Assembly: GCA_963969395.1 (NCBI GenBank)
Contig: OZ017799.1
Location: 22,012,501 to 22,076,500 of the forward strand
Direction: 5' to 3'
From: Pseudoscleropodium purum
Lineage: Eukaryota > Streptophyta > Bryopsida > Hypnales > Brachytheciaceae
Length of the DNA stretch: 64,000 nucleotides
Positions within the stretch are counted from its first letter, which is position 1. The number at the start of each line of letters is the position of its first letter. A model generated the notes under the pieces. The model made no database searches and was not told the origin of the DNA. It worked only from the letters and a program-made list of their open reading frames with translations. The translations under genes were made by a program, and so were the position numbers. Shown one piece after another: positions 14,220 through 26,278 of the stretch.

Positions 14220-15126
14220 CCCCTATAGTCCCAAGGCCATTTTTCTATCAAAAACCACCCAAAACTGCCATTTTTGTTGCATTCATCCAAGAAAATTAAA
14301 AAAATATTTTTTTTAGAATCTAAATATAGGATCTTATACTTCACTTGTCTTAGCTCATGCGATAAGATTTTTATGAAGTTTGATCATATATATTGGAAGA
14401 TATTAGCATTCAAAGTTGAAAAAGAAAGTTTTTTTGAACATTAGCCTACAATTTTAGATGACTTTGACTGCCATTTGTGGATTTTTTTTGCACTAGAGAC
14501 TTTGAATTAAAAAACATTTATATTGAAGAATTGAGATGAAAGTCTTGAATAAAAATTGAAAAAAACGCACACTTGATTTTCATTCTTTAAAAAATTGTTG
14601 AGTAGGAGGTCCAAGATTGAAAAAAAATTAAATTGTTAATAGCTCTAAGATGGGATTGAAAGACAATAATCCCAATGGTAAGATTGTTTAAGCAAGAAAA
14701 CACAACATTTTACAAAATAAAGATTATGAAAAATTGTGAAGATTGTAGTCAGAAATGAATCCCTCAAGCTATTTTTTCAAGAAGATGCTTAAATTGCCTA
14801 GAAAACAAGATTGTCCTTAACTTTCTCATTATTAGTCCTAATAGAACAAATCAAAGCTTCACATGCAACCAAAAATATAACATTTCAAGAGAAAAAAATT
14901 AGAATTTATTTTGATTTTTTGCGATTTCTTTTGTGTTACTTGGCGAGTTCAGTTTGAGGCTTTTTGTGGTATAACTTTTGTTCCAAGCACCAATTGAAAT
15001 AAAACTTATATTCCCACATAGCTAATCATTTTTTCTATTTTATGGAAGTTTAAAAAAAATTCACCAAAAATTGAGGTCACACGGACTTAGAATTTGTCCT
15101 CTAACGGGACAATGGGACTTTAGGGG
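14220..15126 (-). mobile_element. TTAA-type element, reverse orientation, 907 bp
   Basis: The ends CCCCTATAGTCCCA and (reverse-complemented) CCCCTAAAGTCCCA match 13/14. Flanks are CTAA (14216-14219) and TTAA (15127-15130). The body is an inverted homologue of 5128-6055, sharing blocks such as GGCGAGTTCAGTTTGAGGC against its complement. Non-coding. Confidence 0.78.
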
Positions 15127-15130
15127 TTAA

Positions 15131-16839
15131 AAAACATTTGAACCATTCAATTCCAATATAAGGTGAAAGTTATGAGGAGTTTTATTTTACAAGCAATGAA
15201 GGTAGAAATAACATATATAATCTTTGAAAATTTTCAAATAAAAACAAAATGAGAAGACAACAATTTTTTACTAAAACATTCTCACTAATGGGATTTATAA
15301 GTCTCTATTTTTTGCAAAATTTATTTCTTATTTAGTTGTTTTTTCATTTAGTACCACCTTCCACTTCATAGACTAGTGCCTACACTTCAAAATGTAGGCT
15401 TTTCTAGACCTTTCAAAAGGCAAAATTTTTATCTTTGAACATTTTAGAAAGAAGCATACATGTCCTATAACTTGTGCCTTCAACCAATATGTTGAAAAAT
15501 AGGTTGTGAATATATGTTAAAAAAATAACCAAAAAAGTTTGATATGCATCTTCTAAAAAATTATTGTAGCTCTAGAATTCTTAACAATATGTTATTGAAT
15601 TAAATGTATGACATTAGTGTATTAGTTCCTTTTTCTATTAGAGCTAGCAAAATTTTACCAAAAAAATATATACTAATAGGCCCATTGAACTTGCAATTAG
15701 TAGGATATTTGTGAGCTTAGAAGTTGTTACTTGGGCCTTGGGACTTTTTTTTTTTCACTTTGACTCATTCTTTATAGCCTTTTTAAGTCCAAAAGACCTA
15801 AAAAGTGTGTTCACATTGTATTAGTAGAAATCTCTACAATTATTGTATGTTATTTTTTGAAAGTCGAGAAGTACTCTAAGCACTTGCATTTACCATTTCT
15901 AGTGTCTAATTAGGTGTCTAGTATCAATTAGGAGTTTGAAATAAAGTTGAGCCCTAACAGACAAAGTCATAGAAGATACTTATTTTACAAAGTTACCAAA
16001 TTTTTCCAAATCCACCAATTCACAAGGATGCACACCGGAGATTGGGGGAAAGTACTTCTAGTATAAAAACATACCAAGAGCTCAACGATGAAGTTGGTTA
16101 GTAAGGATTCCCTCATACAAAAATGATTCCTCCCAAGAAGAACTAAATTCAAGAGGTAAAGAATTTAGACCTCTCTACATTTAATGCAAGTAAATATGTA
16201 AACTTGCAATTAGCATTTAGAATCTCCTAAAGTTTGCCCAAATTTTTTTTGTAATTTTCCAGATTGCAAAAGATGACTCCATGGGAAGTCAACTGCGTTT
16301 ACTGGCGATTGGAAATTCATAGAAATCATCTATGTAGCAGTAAAATCCCATTGAAAATTAAAGTAGTGTGTTTTAGCTTAAATAAGCATCCGGCCAAATT
16401 TCAAGACATTCCGATAGCGGCAAGTGCTAGAATTGGCAGTGGCACTAGATTTTAATGGTTTTCAAAAACATTTGATGAATTGACTAACATATTAGGCGCA
16501 TATGGTGTTCAAAAAAATAAACTTGGACTCTTTTCTTACTCTCTTAGACCTTCCTTACAACCTAGGCTAGTCAAAACCTTGAGAAAAGGTAAAATCCAAT
16601 GTTTGGATTTTCTACCTTTTCATTAGCTTGCGATTTGTTGGCTTTTGCTTATGAACTAGTTTGGAAAGTAGGGGGTAAGGATGGCTTCCAATCAAATTTG
16701 GACCTTCTAAAGATCATGGCGCAATTGATTTTGTGTTTGGAGCATTTCTCCAAAAGTTAGAACGACCACAACAATAGTGTAGATTGATTTAACGTTAATT
16801 TAGTTTTACGTAAGAGTAGTTGTAGGTAATTTTAGAGGG
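15131..16839. other. AT-rich intergenic sequence
   Basis: Nothing recognised beyond unrelated-looking decayed repeats. Confidence 0.5.
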
Positions 16840-17650
16840 GTTGGGGGACTTGAAAAATTATAAAAGGCCTTCACCTCCTCTCTCTTTATACCCCTTTTTC
16901 ATTTTATTTGCTTGGTAGTTCGAGACCAAACCCTATTTTCTTGTTTTTCATTTGGCCCAAACGAGGCTACATTATTGGAATTTTGGCAATTTGACAAAAA
17001 CCTTGTTTGAATTGCAATTTGGAGCCATTTTGCTCCTTGATTTCTATATCTTTTGTGCTTGAGCCCATATCAAAGGATGTTGGGGTCCCTTTGAAGAGCT
17101 TGCTAACCATTGTGTTTGGAGTCATTCTTGAAGTAATTTGATCATTTTGAGGGTTTCTTTGCACTACTACCAAGGATATTTGAGTCCAATTTTGGCAATG
17201 TTGTTAGTTTGAATACCTTGGAGCTTGACTTATTGTGTTTCAAATGTCTTTTCTTTACTAACTTTATTGTTATTAAGCTCTAGTGTAGGATTTCCAACCA
17301 TTGGTAAGTGAACATCTCCCTAAAGCCTTGAATTGAGAATACACTCTTCAAAAAGTATTGCTTAAGTTATTTGGAGAGGCTTTGAATTGGATCCAAGACT
17401 CTTGCATGTTCTTTGTATAATGGAGCTCTTGCAAAATTGCTTTAGGATTTGAGGCTAATCCCTCTAATACGGCGAAGCTTTGTTTATGGATACAACCGTT
17501 CTTTTTAAATATTTTGTGATTTGTACTTTTAAAATTCAAGCTTGACACCTTAGATGGCAAAGCTTTGTTCTTAGTTATAATTTTTGTGTTTTGTTAGATT
17601 AAAAGGTCTCTATACGGAGACCTTGGTTTTGGTTTTTAAAACCCAATGTA
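16840..17650 (+). mobile_element. Second LTR-like fragment with TATA box
   Basis: ATTATAAAAGG at 16857-16867 is set in the same local context as the copy at 2052. A short hairpin (AAGGTCTC, six bases, GAGACCTT) lies near 17600. No retroelement coding domain is present, so this is at most a solo or decayed LTR. Confidence 0.35.
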
Positions 17651-17704
17651 GTAACAACTGCCATATTTAGTTTGAGAAAACCACAAAGTTTGAATATTGG
17701 TAAG

Positions 17705-18225
17705 GATTAGCACCAAAACAACCAGCATTCAAGCAACCAATATAAGCCAACATTCAAGCACCAGTATAGCTAGCTTGATCCCAAACCATTGAGAACCACT
17801 CGATAGGTATCGCAAGTTAGCACCAATACACAACGTTCAAGCAACTAGTATAAGCTAGTCCCGATCCCTAGTCGATTGAGAACCGCCAACGGGTATTGTA
17901 GGGTCAACATCAATACAACAATGTTCAAACACCAGTGCAAGCTAGCCCCGACTTGAGTGGGTTGAGGACCGCTCGACATGTATTGTAGATCAACCCTAGT
18001 ACAAGTCAACCCAACTCCCTAATGAATTGAGGACTACTAATGGGTATCGTGGATTAAAGCACCATTACAAGCTAGCTCAATCTTCATGGATTGAGAACTG
18101 CTTGATAGGTATCACAAGGTTAGCACTAGTACAACAACGTTCAAACACCTGTACGCTTCAACGTTCAAGTAGCTAGTACAACAAGTATTCAAGCACCAAT
18201 ACAACAAGGTTCAAATAGCTAGTTG
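17705..18225 (+). repeat. Degenerate minisatellite, about five to six units of 65-105 bp
   Basis: A repeated phrase order, TTAGCACCAATACAACAA, then GTTCAAGCA, CCAGTATAAGCTAG, GATTGAGAACCGCT and GATAGGTATCGCA, recurs starting near 17708, 17816, 17912, 17995, 18055 and 18122. Units differ in length and sequence. There is no coding sense. Confidence 0.75.
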
Positions 18226-21200
18226 GCAATATTGCAAACTCAATGGGATGATGCTCATAGGGCCCCAATTTTGATTTTTTGATCTAAAAATTCTGAATTT
18301 TGGGAAGCCCAAACATTGGACTAGTGTTGGAACACCCTTAAAATCAAATTTCAGAGTTTTCTTGAACAACAAGAGTGCACACAACATTCAAAATGCAAAA
18401 CATGATCAATGTACCAATTGATTTAAATCAAGTACCAAGCCTCTCTCATTCACACTAGCTTCCTCTAGTTCACAAGTAGGTTGTTTCCAACCCATGATTC
18501 TCCCACACAAAAACGCCTCCCACACTTAGAACTTCAATGCAAAGAGGTAGAATGAGCTTCAAGTTTGGAAATTGAAGTGTTAAAAGGGAGAAGAAAGATT
18601 AAGCGAAGCATTAGGAATAAGTTGACAATTGTTAAAGGTTGACTTTGGAATGTAGGATGAAAAGAAAAGACAAAAGAATGGAATATTGGCCTTTAAGGAT
18701 ATTCTAAAATTTAGTTATTAGTTGAAAGAAGTTAGAGAAGCTTGTCTTAAGTCTTTGTTTGATTCATAAACCAAATTAGCAAAGCATTTGGAGATTAGAT
18801 TTGGTAGGATTTGGTACGATTTTGTTCCATCAAAGTATCTAGGAGAAAAAGAAAACATTAGAAAGACTTAGATTAGGAGAAAAAAAAAGATGAGGAAGAA
18901 AGAGAAGTTTAGGCATATTCAACCAATGTAAGGACGCAAACATACAACATCATAATGCGAAAAGAACGACATGGAGGTTGAAGGAGCACACAATAAAGGA
19001 CAAATTATTATCAACACCAAGGGAGTTATTGATACCACGGAATGCAAGGTTAGTCATTGACCCTTTTATCACAAATCTCTTGAAATTCTGTTAAAAACAT
19101 TAGAGTAGGAATAAACACGTGAATCAAAGCTCAAAAGTAGGATAAAACTATAAAAGCAAAAATTACTAAGATCAACCGAGGAGTAGTTAGAAAATTTCTA
19201 TACTCGTTAAAAATTCAATTAATCCCAAAAGTAGTTAGAATTTACCCCAAAATAACCATAGATAAAGAGTAGTGGTAAAATTCTATGAAAAGTGGAAAAA
19301 ATCATTGAAAAAAATCTTGAAAAAAATCTAGCATTTAGAGTAAAAGTAAAAGTCAAAAAGATAAAAGATAAAGCAATTTACAATTTCAAAGGTAAAAATT
19401 GAAGGATAAATTTTAATGAACCAATTGACAATCAAAATTTATCCTTGAATTACTTTTATTTTGAGGGTAAAAAAGAAGAAGTTTTTTTTTTATCTTGATG
19501 GTAAGGTAAAATCAGGCCCTTGAAGATAAATTACTTAGGCGTCAAAATTGGATAAGAAACCAAAATCTTAAAGTAAAGGTAAAAACCTTTTATTACTTAG
19601 AATAAAAGATATTCAAAGGGAGAGGTGGAATCTTGAAAAAAATATTTTTGGGATTCCAAAACCACCTTAACTTCACAAATTGGTCAAAAATGGAAATGTT
19701 AGAGTAGGATGAAGTTTCAATTTGAATTAGAGTAGAATTGGATGAAAGTCAATCAAAGTTGATCAATTCAATCCAAATTCTGAATTCATGTAGGGAATCA
19801 AAAATAGAAAATAACCCAAAAATCAAAAGTGAATTTCAATAGTTAGATTGCTAGAAATCAATGGATGAAGTTTTAGGAGGTAGTTTAGTATCAAATTTCA
19901 TCCGCAAATATCTCTTAGAGGATTAGGTCAAATTGGGATTTCTTTATTATTTTGGAAAGGAAAAATTCAGCCCTATGACTTAGATTACTTAATTTTTTCA
20001 CTTGACTAACACCCATTGGCTCTCAATTTTGGTTGTAATAGCCAAAATCGGACATTTTTACTAATTCTTTGAATTTGATTAGCAATTACTTGAAGGATTT
20101 GTAAGTAGAACAAACAACAAAAGATCCATTGCTTGAAAGGCGTAACAGGATTACACATTGTTAGACACCCATTAGGATTTTACTACAACAAAGTAACTAG
20201 AACTTGGTTGTGTACACTTTATTCCAAGGGTGGGAATAAAGCACCTACAATATTTACTCTAAAATTTTGGAAGGAACTAAAAGAACCCTACATTAGATGT
20301 GTTAGAAAATAAATATAGATTTTAGTCTTGTTTTTGAGACAAGTGTTTTGAAGCACTTTTAGGCCTCTAAACATCAAAGAACTTCAAGGATTAAATATGG
20401 GTTTGTTAACTATGTATGGACACACATTCTTAAATGAACATGGGATGTTTACTATCACTTACATAGGAGAACCTTTCAAAAGCAATACTCTTTAAAGTAA
20501 TAACCTCTCTTTGGTAATATTAATTGCCCAGGATGAATTGCCTTCCTTGCTTGTCCCCCCAAAGTTCCCAAATGTTTTCCCAAGGGTTTTTGTTAAAAAA
20601 AAGATCCCCTATTTTGTGCTTGATTAACTCTTCAAACCCTAACAACTTTTTGACAATGTAGTTTTTCAATGCATTGTCCTATTTTGATAATTTTTTGTAC
20701 ATGGACATCTTTGAAATTTTGAATTTTAACTAAACAAAAGTAAAGACTACTTTGTCTACCATGCATGGAATTAATTGTGAAAAATATTGACACTTTGATT
20801 TTAGATTATAACAATTTTAGATGATCAACTTTATAGGCAAAAAATGCAGCTTTTGGAGAAGAAAAATTATAAGAGTAATAATATTGATTGTCCCCCTCCC
20901 CCCCCCCCACCCCACCCCAACCCACAAATTGTATTGGAATCTAAGGCAAATGTAGTATTTTTTAATTCAAAAAATGAGAGTTAAAAAGAACTCTCTCAAA
21001 TTTGTACCCACTTTCAAACAAAAGGAACAAAAAGTCAAAATGAACCAAATTGGATCCTACAAAATTTATTAAAATTTATAAATGCGGATTTAAAAAAAAA
21101 AATTAACAATTTATATTATAGGAATATTTTCTTATAACATATTTAAAAAAAATTAAAATCAATCTAATTATTTTTGTATTTTTAATCACATTAGATTGAA

Positions 21201-21283
21201 CCTTGTGTTTTTAAAATTGCTAAAAATACAAATTAAATTTATTTTTCTTTAAAATCACTTTGTTTGTGAAGAATAAAGACTAT
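18226..21283. other. AT-rich intergenic sequence
   Basis: A-rich in the middle (about 18.5-19.9 kb). No gene, exon with splice borders, or element ends were recognised apart from the C-rich tract. Confidence 0.5.
20892..20923 (+). repeat. C-rich tract
   Basis: A run of cytosines interrupted by single T and A residues, ending CCACCCCACCCCAACCC. It is a low-complexity tract with several C-runs. Confidence 0.9.
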
Positions 21284-21392
21284 CACTACAAGGGAATGTT
21301 GTCATTTTCTATCAATTTGGACATTTTTCTGTCAATTTAGACATTGTCTATTAATTTGGACATGTCAATTCAGACGTTGTTTTCTTGTAGTG
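21284..21392. mobile_element. 109-bp CACTA-type miniature element with TAT duplication
   Basis: It begins CACTACAAGGGAA and ends TTTTCTTGTAGTG, the typical CACTA superfamily ends (CACTACAAGAAA). Direct TAT triplets flank it at 21281-21283 and 21393-21395, the 3-bp duplication this superfamily makes. The interior has four spaced variants of TCAATTTGGACAT, like CACTA subterminal transposase sites. Non-autonomous. Confidence 0.88.
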
Positions 21393-21991
21393 TATAAATG
21401 TCCAAAAAAATGTTTTTTTTCACCCCTATTATTTCTTTCATTGTAAAAAAGTTACATTTGCTCCCTTTTTCTTTTAGACTACATTTCCTGACGAAATTTT
21501 AAAATGCTTTCCTCATTGAAATTTCGATAATAAAAAATTGCAACAAGTATGTCAACTTTTTACACTACAAAGAATTTGCCCTTGAAAATTTGGAGACAAT
21601 ACATTGCATCTTTTTAGTCTTTGAGGGATAAATTTATTTTCTATACTATTTTTAGCTAACTGGAAGCCTCTAATAGCAATTACAAATTCAAAATTTTTAA
21701 TTTTTTAATGCATGACCAATAAAAAAGGTCTTGAATTTTTTCTAGAAGATAAAATTTGGAGATGAGCAAGGTGGTCGATACAATCTAGTTGCCTTGACTT
21801 GGGCCACATACAAACGTCATTAATGCAATGGCCTTCTCAAATGTAATACAGTAAGACGAGTCCCATTCTTATTATTTTAATGAGGTTCTATTATACTATT
21901 GTAGTGAGTTTCAACCTGTCACATTGAAAGTGCATATCTCAAGACTTTAATACATAGTGATAGGATCTAAAATGACCTTAAACTACCCAAA

Positions 21992-22511
21992 GTGATGGAC
22001 GAGTGGATAGGGACTTCCAAAGGAATCCATCAAGTTCCTAGGTCAACTCCCCATACTAGCATTGCTCATATGGGGTCTCTTTGTACTAGTGCACGAGGAA
22101 GGGGTTTGTCCCTTTTCTTATTCCTAATAGAGATTAGGTCTATGGATTGCCATGGCAGTGTTAGGTCTATCCTAGTTGCTGCCCTCAAAGCCCATATGTT
22201 TCAAATACAAAAACAAAAAACAAAAGTGATAAAGTTGTTCTCAAGAAATTATGTGGCATGCCCCCAAAGTGAAGCAAATAGGCTTCTCTATGTTGGCGCT
22301 GCAATCATGTTTGGAGATGCAATTGACAGGATGAACTATGAACGACTCCTAATTTCTCCCGGCATCTTGATCGAAAAGCTAGAAGAGAACGCATCCAGAA
22401 GCACACTTGTGTTGCAGCCTTGCAGGACATGATTAAGTTACTTATTTCTGGACAATTGGAGAAACTCGATACAGTAGAACTTCTAATAAGAGACGGGCCA
22501 GAACCAGTCTG
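21992..22511 (+). pseudogene. Unrecognised coding-like segment with one frameshift
   Basis: A 146-codon ORF (21992-22432) ends prematurely. A one-base shift near 22404 continues in another frame as VAALQDMIKLLISGQLEKLD and runs to a stop at 22511. The joined 3' part reads like a helical soluble protein (LLYVGAAIMFGDAIDRMNYE), while the first 70 residues look non-coding. It could be a decayed gene, an exon with a missed intron, or chance. I do not recognise the family. Confidence 0.3.
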
Positions 22512-22642
22512 ACACATTAATGTAGAGAGGTTATCACATTAACGGAGGGTCATTGGCATTCATGACGATTGTATGGTATGCGGACTGGACCGGGACCGGT
22601 CTGACACATTCCTGTAAAGAGGTTAATTGCTTCAGAGAGTGA
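22499..22642. repeat. Local duplication of a roughly 50-bp segment
   Basis: Two similar segments, 22499-22550 and 22590-22642, share a core GGTCTGACACATT or AGTCTGACACATT, then TGTA.AGAGGTTA. They lie about 90 bp apart in direct orientation, just after the frameshifted ORF. Function unknown. Confidence 0.6.
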
Positions 22643-22843
22643 TGTTTACAGTATTAGAAGTTCTCCTGTAGCACTCGGGATGAGAAAAGCACCGACGTAA
22701 AATCTGCCATAGCCTTCACTTAAAAGAATGGAACAAGTATTGTGTAGATTTTTCACACCATTTTAGAAAGTAAAAAAGACAAATGCTGATTGCTACGTAA
22801 AACTGTTAGTTCAGTGATTTTCTAACCAGGTCCGCAGACGAGG

Positions 22844-23187
22844 AACATGTTGAAGCCGCATCCACTCAGGCCTTGTAAGCACAATCTGGTTTCAGAAGTG
22901 CTCAGGAATACCATCCAGTAATTCTGTGCAAGTATCACTACAATTCTCTGTTCAAACACAATGGCTTGATCTAATTTTAGATGCAGAGGCAAGCTTAATG
23001 TCCACCTTCAAGAATGAAATCACAGTTACATGTTTAGAATTGAATAGAATTTTCAGGCAACATGGGGCTAACTTAATCACTGCCACAACCGTCATCTGGT
23101 TGTCCATAGGATGACACAGCACCTAAGCGCTTCAAGGCTGCTGCAGCTGCTGCTGAATGCAATCAATCAACCCAAGAAACACCTGGT
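22844..23187 (+). other. Two exon-like segments, unidentified
   Basis: A segment near 22832-22876 has an acceptor-like CTAACCAG before it and GTAAGC after it, and can read SADEEHVEAASTQAL. A second at 23112-23190 has CCATAG before and GTAAGA after, and reads DDTAPKRFKAAAAAAECNQS. Both have good splice borders and non-random composition, but no start, stop or family match. They could belong to a plus-strand gene overlapping the region or be remnants. Confidence 0.25.
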
Positions 23188-23913
23188 AAGAGCTGCATAT
23201 AGAGAACCAACCACCAAAAATAGCACTATGACAATTGGGATATCTGACAAAACTTGAATCCATGCATTGCACTCGACATATTGTGTCCAAAAAAGATGAA
23301 CCAAAGAGCTGACAACATCCTTTTCAATGCATTTATCTGTAGATATAACTTCAGTATGTGAAGAGGTATGATAAGTGCGGTTGTCAAGAGAAGCATGGTT
23401 GTCCATTATCACTGCATGGACAACTAATGTTGAGAATTGCCCAAGGGTTAGGGTAGTAGAAATAATCAAGACCATTGCAACCACCAATCATAACCTTTGC
23501 TATAACTTACTTCTAAAGTATAAGGAGAAACAAACCAATCCAAAAATTACACCAAAATATTATTTTAGTGACATGATGACAATTTGTGATGTGCCCTTTC
23601 ACTTGCAAGCACACATGTAGTTGAAACTGATGTAGGCCAATTGTTGAGTGCCAAGTGATGCAATTTCTTCAGTTCTCTACATAGGATAAGGCATCTTAGC
23701 CCACCAAATTCAGACAACTGAGACTTTGCCTTCCAAGCTTGCACACCAATGCGTTACATTGGTGAAAGGCACTCAATGGGATGGCTTTACGTACTGTTCA
23801 CATGATTCAATCCACTTCAAGGACATGTTTGCAGAACTGATCACAAGACAGCCCATTGCCAGAAGATTTTAGACCAACATATAACTTTTTTGAACATAGT
23901 ATGTGTTGCGCAC

Positions 23914-24041
23914 CTTTTCAATCCAAGTCTTGTACTTTTTCAGACCGTCCTCTGTAACATTTTTAAACTCAGCTTCCAGTTCTTCTTTCTTGCTTCTTAA
24001 ATCCTTGGCGAGGTTGTCAAGATTTGGCACATTGTCCAAGC
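23914..24041 (-). other. Candidate exon encoding a coiled coil
   Basis: Bounded by GATGGTAG and GTGCGC on the minus strand, this 128-nt segment gives 42 codons including LDNLAKDLRSKKEELEAEF and EDGLKKYKTWIEKV. The charged heptad pattern is clearly coiled coil. It resembles in style the N-terminal coiled coils of plant CC-NB-LRR proteins, but no P-loop or NB-ARC motif lies nearby, so that link is speculative. Confidence 0.35.
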
Positions 24042-26278
24042 CTACCATCCACAAATATAACCTTATGCACGTAAGCAGCAACTTCTTAAAAAGTGAGTTG
24101 ACAATATCCTGATGTTCACCATCTGTAGAGGATAACATAACACCAACCAACGGCCAATCCAAGGCAAATACATTCGTGTCCTTGTAAAATTTACCAACAT
24201 CTGATTTAATCCAGCACAGAAAAAGAAATGTTTAGCTACATTCATCTAAGGTATGGATCAAAGTTGGAAGTGTTCACAGCTACGATTCCGCATTCGGGGA
24301 AGATTCCTTAAATCAGTTGTGAGAGAAGAATCAATCTTCACTACAACTGATAAACAGTTGGGGCATAACCAATAAGACAAGACCAATAAGGAAGATATGG
24401 TTTTCTCAACCCCTTGGGCACAAAGAATTAGGGTATCAACGACTGCTCCAGGTGACTTACAGAGGAATCCAAAGTGGCTCAAAGAAAAATTAGGGTGCCC
24501 AAGATACTCTAATTCTCTGACTTCTTCCTTTGGCACAATCCTTTGACATCTTGAGTTCAAGAATGAAAACGTTGCTATTTAGCCAACTATTAGAGGCAAG
24601 TGTAGTTACTGGCCACCGGCAGTGCAACTACAGTGAAACGTGTGAGCGGTCAATACTGCTCAAGAATGTTATGCACATGGCATGTATCACAACAGAAACT
24701 CCACAAACACTGCAAGAATGCAATTTCATTTCAAGTACATACAGAGTAGCAGGAGAGGCAAAGGAATTACTCAAACCAAGCGCTGTTATCCTTGATGATG
24801 ATGAGTAAACGATCCACCAGTCTCCCAGGACCCCAACTATAGTGGCATTGGAGGTAAGATAGGTAACCTTCGCCAGGCAGAACAACATATAATCTTGAAC
24901 TTCCACGTGCATGACAATTGCTGCTGAATTTAGCTGCACAGAAAAACAAGAATCTTCAAACTCGGATTCCAAATTGTTTCAATATTATCATAGAAGTGCA
25001 AAGCAATTAAACCACTCTGCTCAAGAAACCAAATAGGGTAAACATGACATTGACCACACGCATCCCTATTCCGCACACTAACCACACACCAACTGCCTGG
25101 AATGATTGCGAAAAATGTTGATCAAATTGTAAGAAAGTTGGTTTCCTTACTGTATACTCTATCCACATAGCCATTGCTTGTAGAATTGCAAGAATCTTTC
25201 TTACTAAACTAACGTTTGGTCTCCAGGCAGGTCAGATTACCAATGAGCAGTGGATGTGTAATGAAGGGGAATCACTTGCTTTTATGAATTTTTGGAAGTT
25301 CATTACTAAATTACAAGTATTGTAGAAAGATTCAAATCAGTCAACACAATTTTGAATTCCCAAAGCCATTCAAAACCTGAGAAGAGAGGGAGATCAATAG
25401 CATGTGTACTGCACTAAATGCTTGAATGTCCAGAGAGATGTTAACTATGCGAACCATACAACATGAGAAGAAACTAAGACAGTTAAAACGTCGGTTCCAG
25501 AGAGGTTACCTTATTTTTCATTTGATCTAGAGCACCTCGACTGGTTTGTGAGATTTCCCTCCTCTAGCAAGCCATGTTATAGTTTTCACAAGGAAGTTGT
25601 CAGGCCTCAATATTTGTTCAGAATCCCAATAGCGCAGAATTGACACAAAACAGACAACTATAGCATCTACATTGCCTTTCACTACAATCCAGCTAGTTAA
25701 CCATACCTTTTTCAGCCAAAGATAAATGGATGCAGGGTGTGGCTTGGTGCTCCACATCAATAATAGAGTGTTTGGAAGCAATGACTTCGGGCAAGGGTAC
25801 CCCACAAGCACAGTAAGTAGAAATATAGTCGGCCACCAATATCTCCTTATAAAATTCATTAGTTTATGATGCGGTTCCATCTCCAAAGAGTCTTCTGCAA
25901 TGATTTCAGTAGTTTCTGGTGTCTGCTGACCTGCATGATAAATTCTGTTTCAATTGAATACTTTGCAATAACATTGTACTGACCCCAGTGATAACACTTC
26001 AAACAGTGGTGAAATTTGGCTTCCGCTCTTGAGATTTGCAAGAATTGGACACAATTGAAACCCCATGCCAATCAACATCAAATGACCAATCGATTGATTT
26101 GGAAGCCTGTTAGCAACATAATTGTCCCAGATACTGTCAATAGGCTTGCATTTGAAGAGAGCCATTGAGACCTTCTGTAATGATCGCACACCGACTTGGA
26201 GCATGATTGGTTCATACATATTTAATACCCAAATACTACACATTCGTTTTTGCATTAAGGCAGAGAACACCAAAAACA

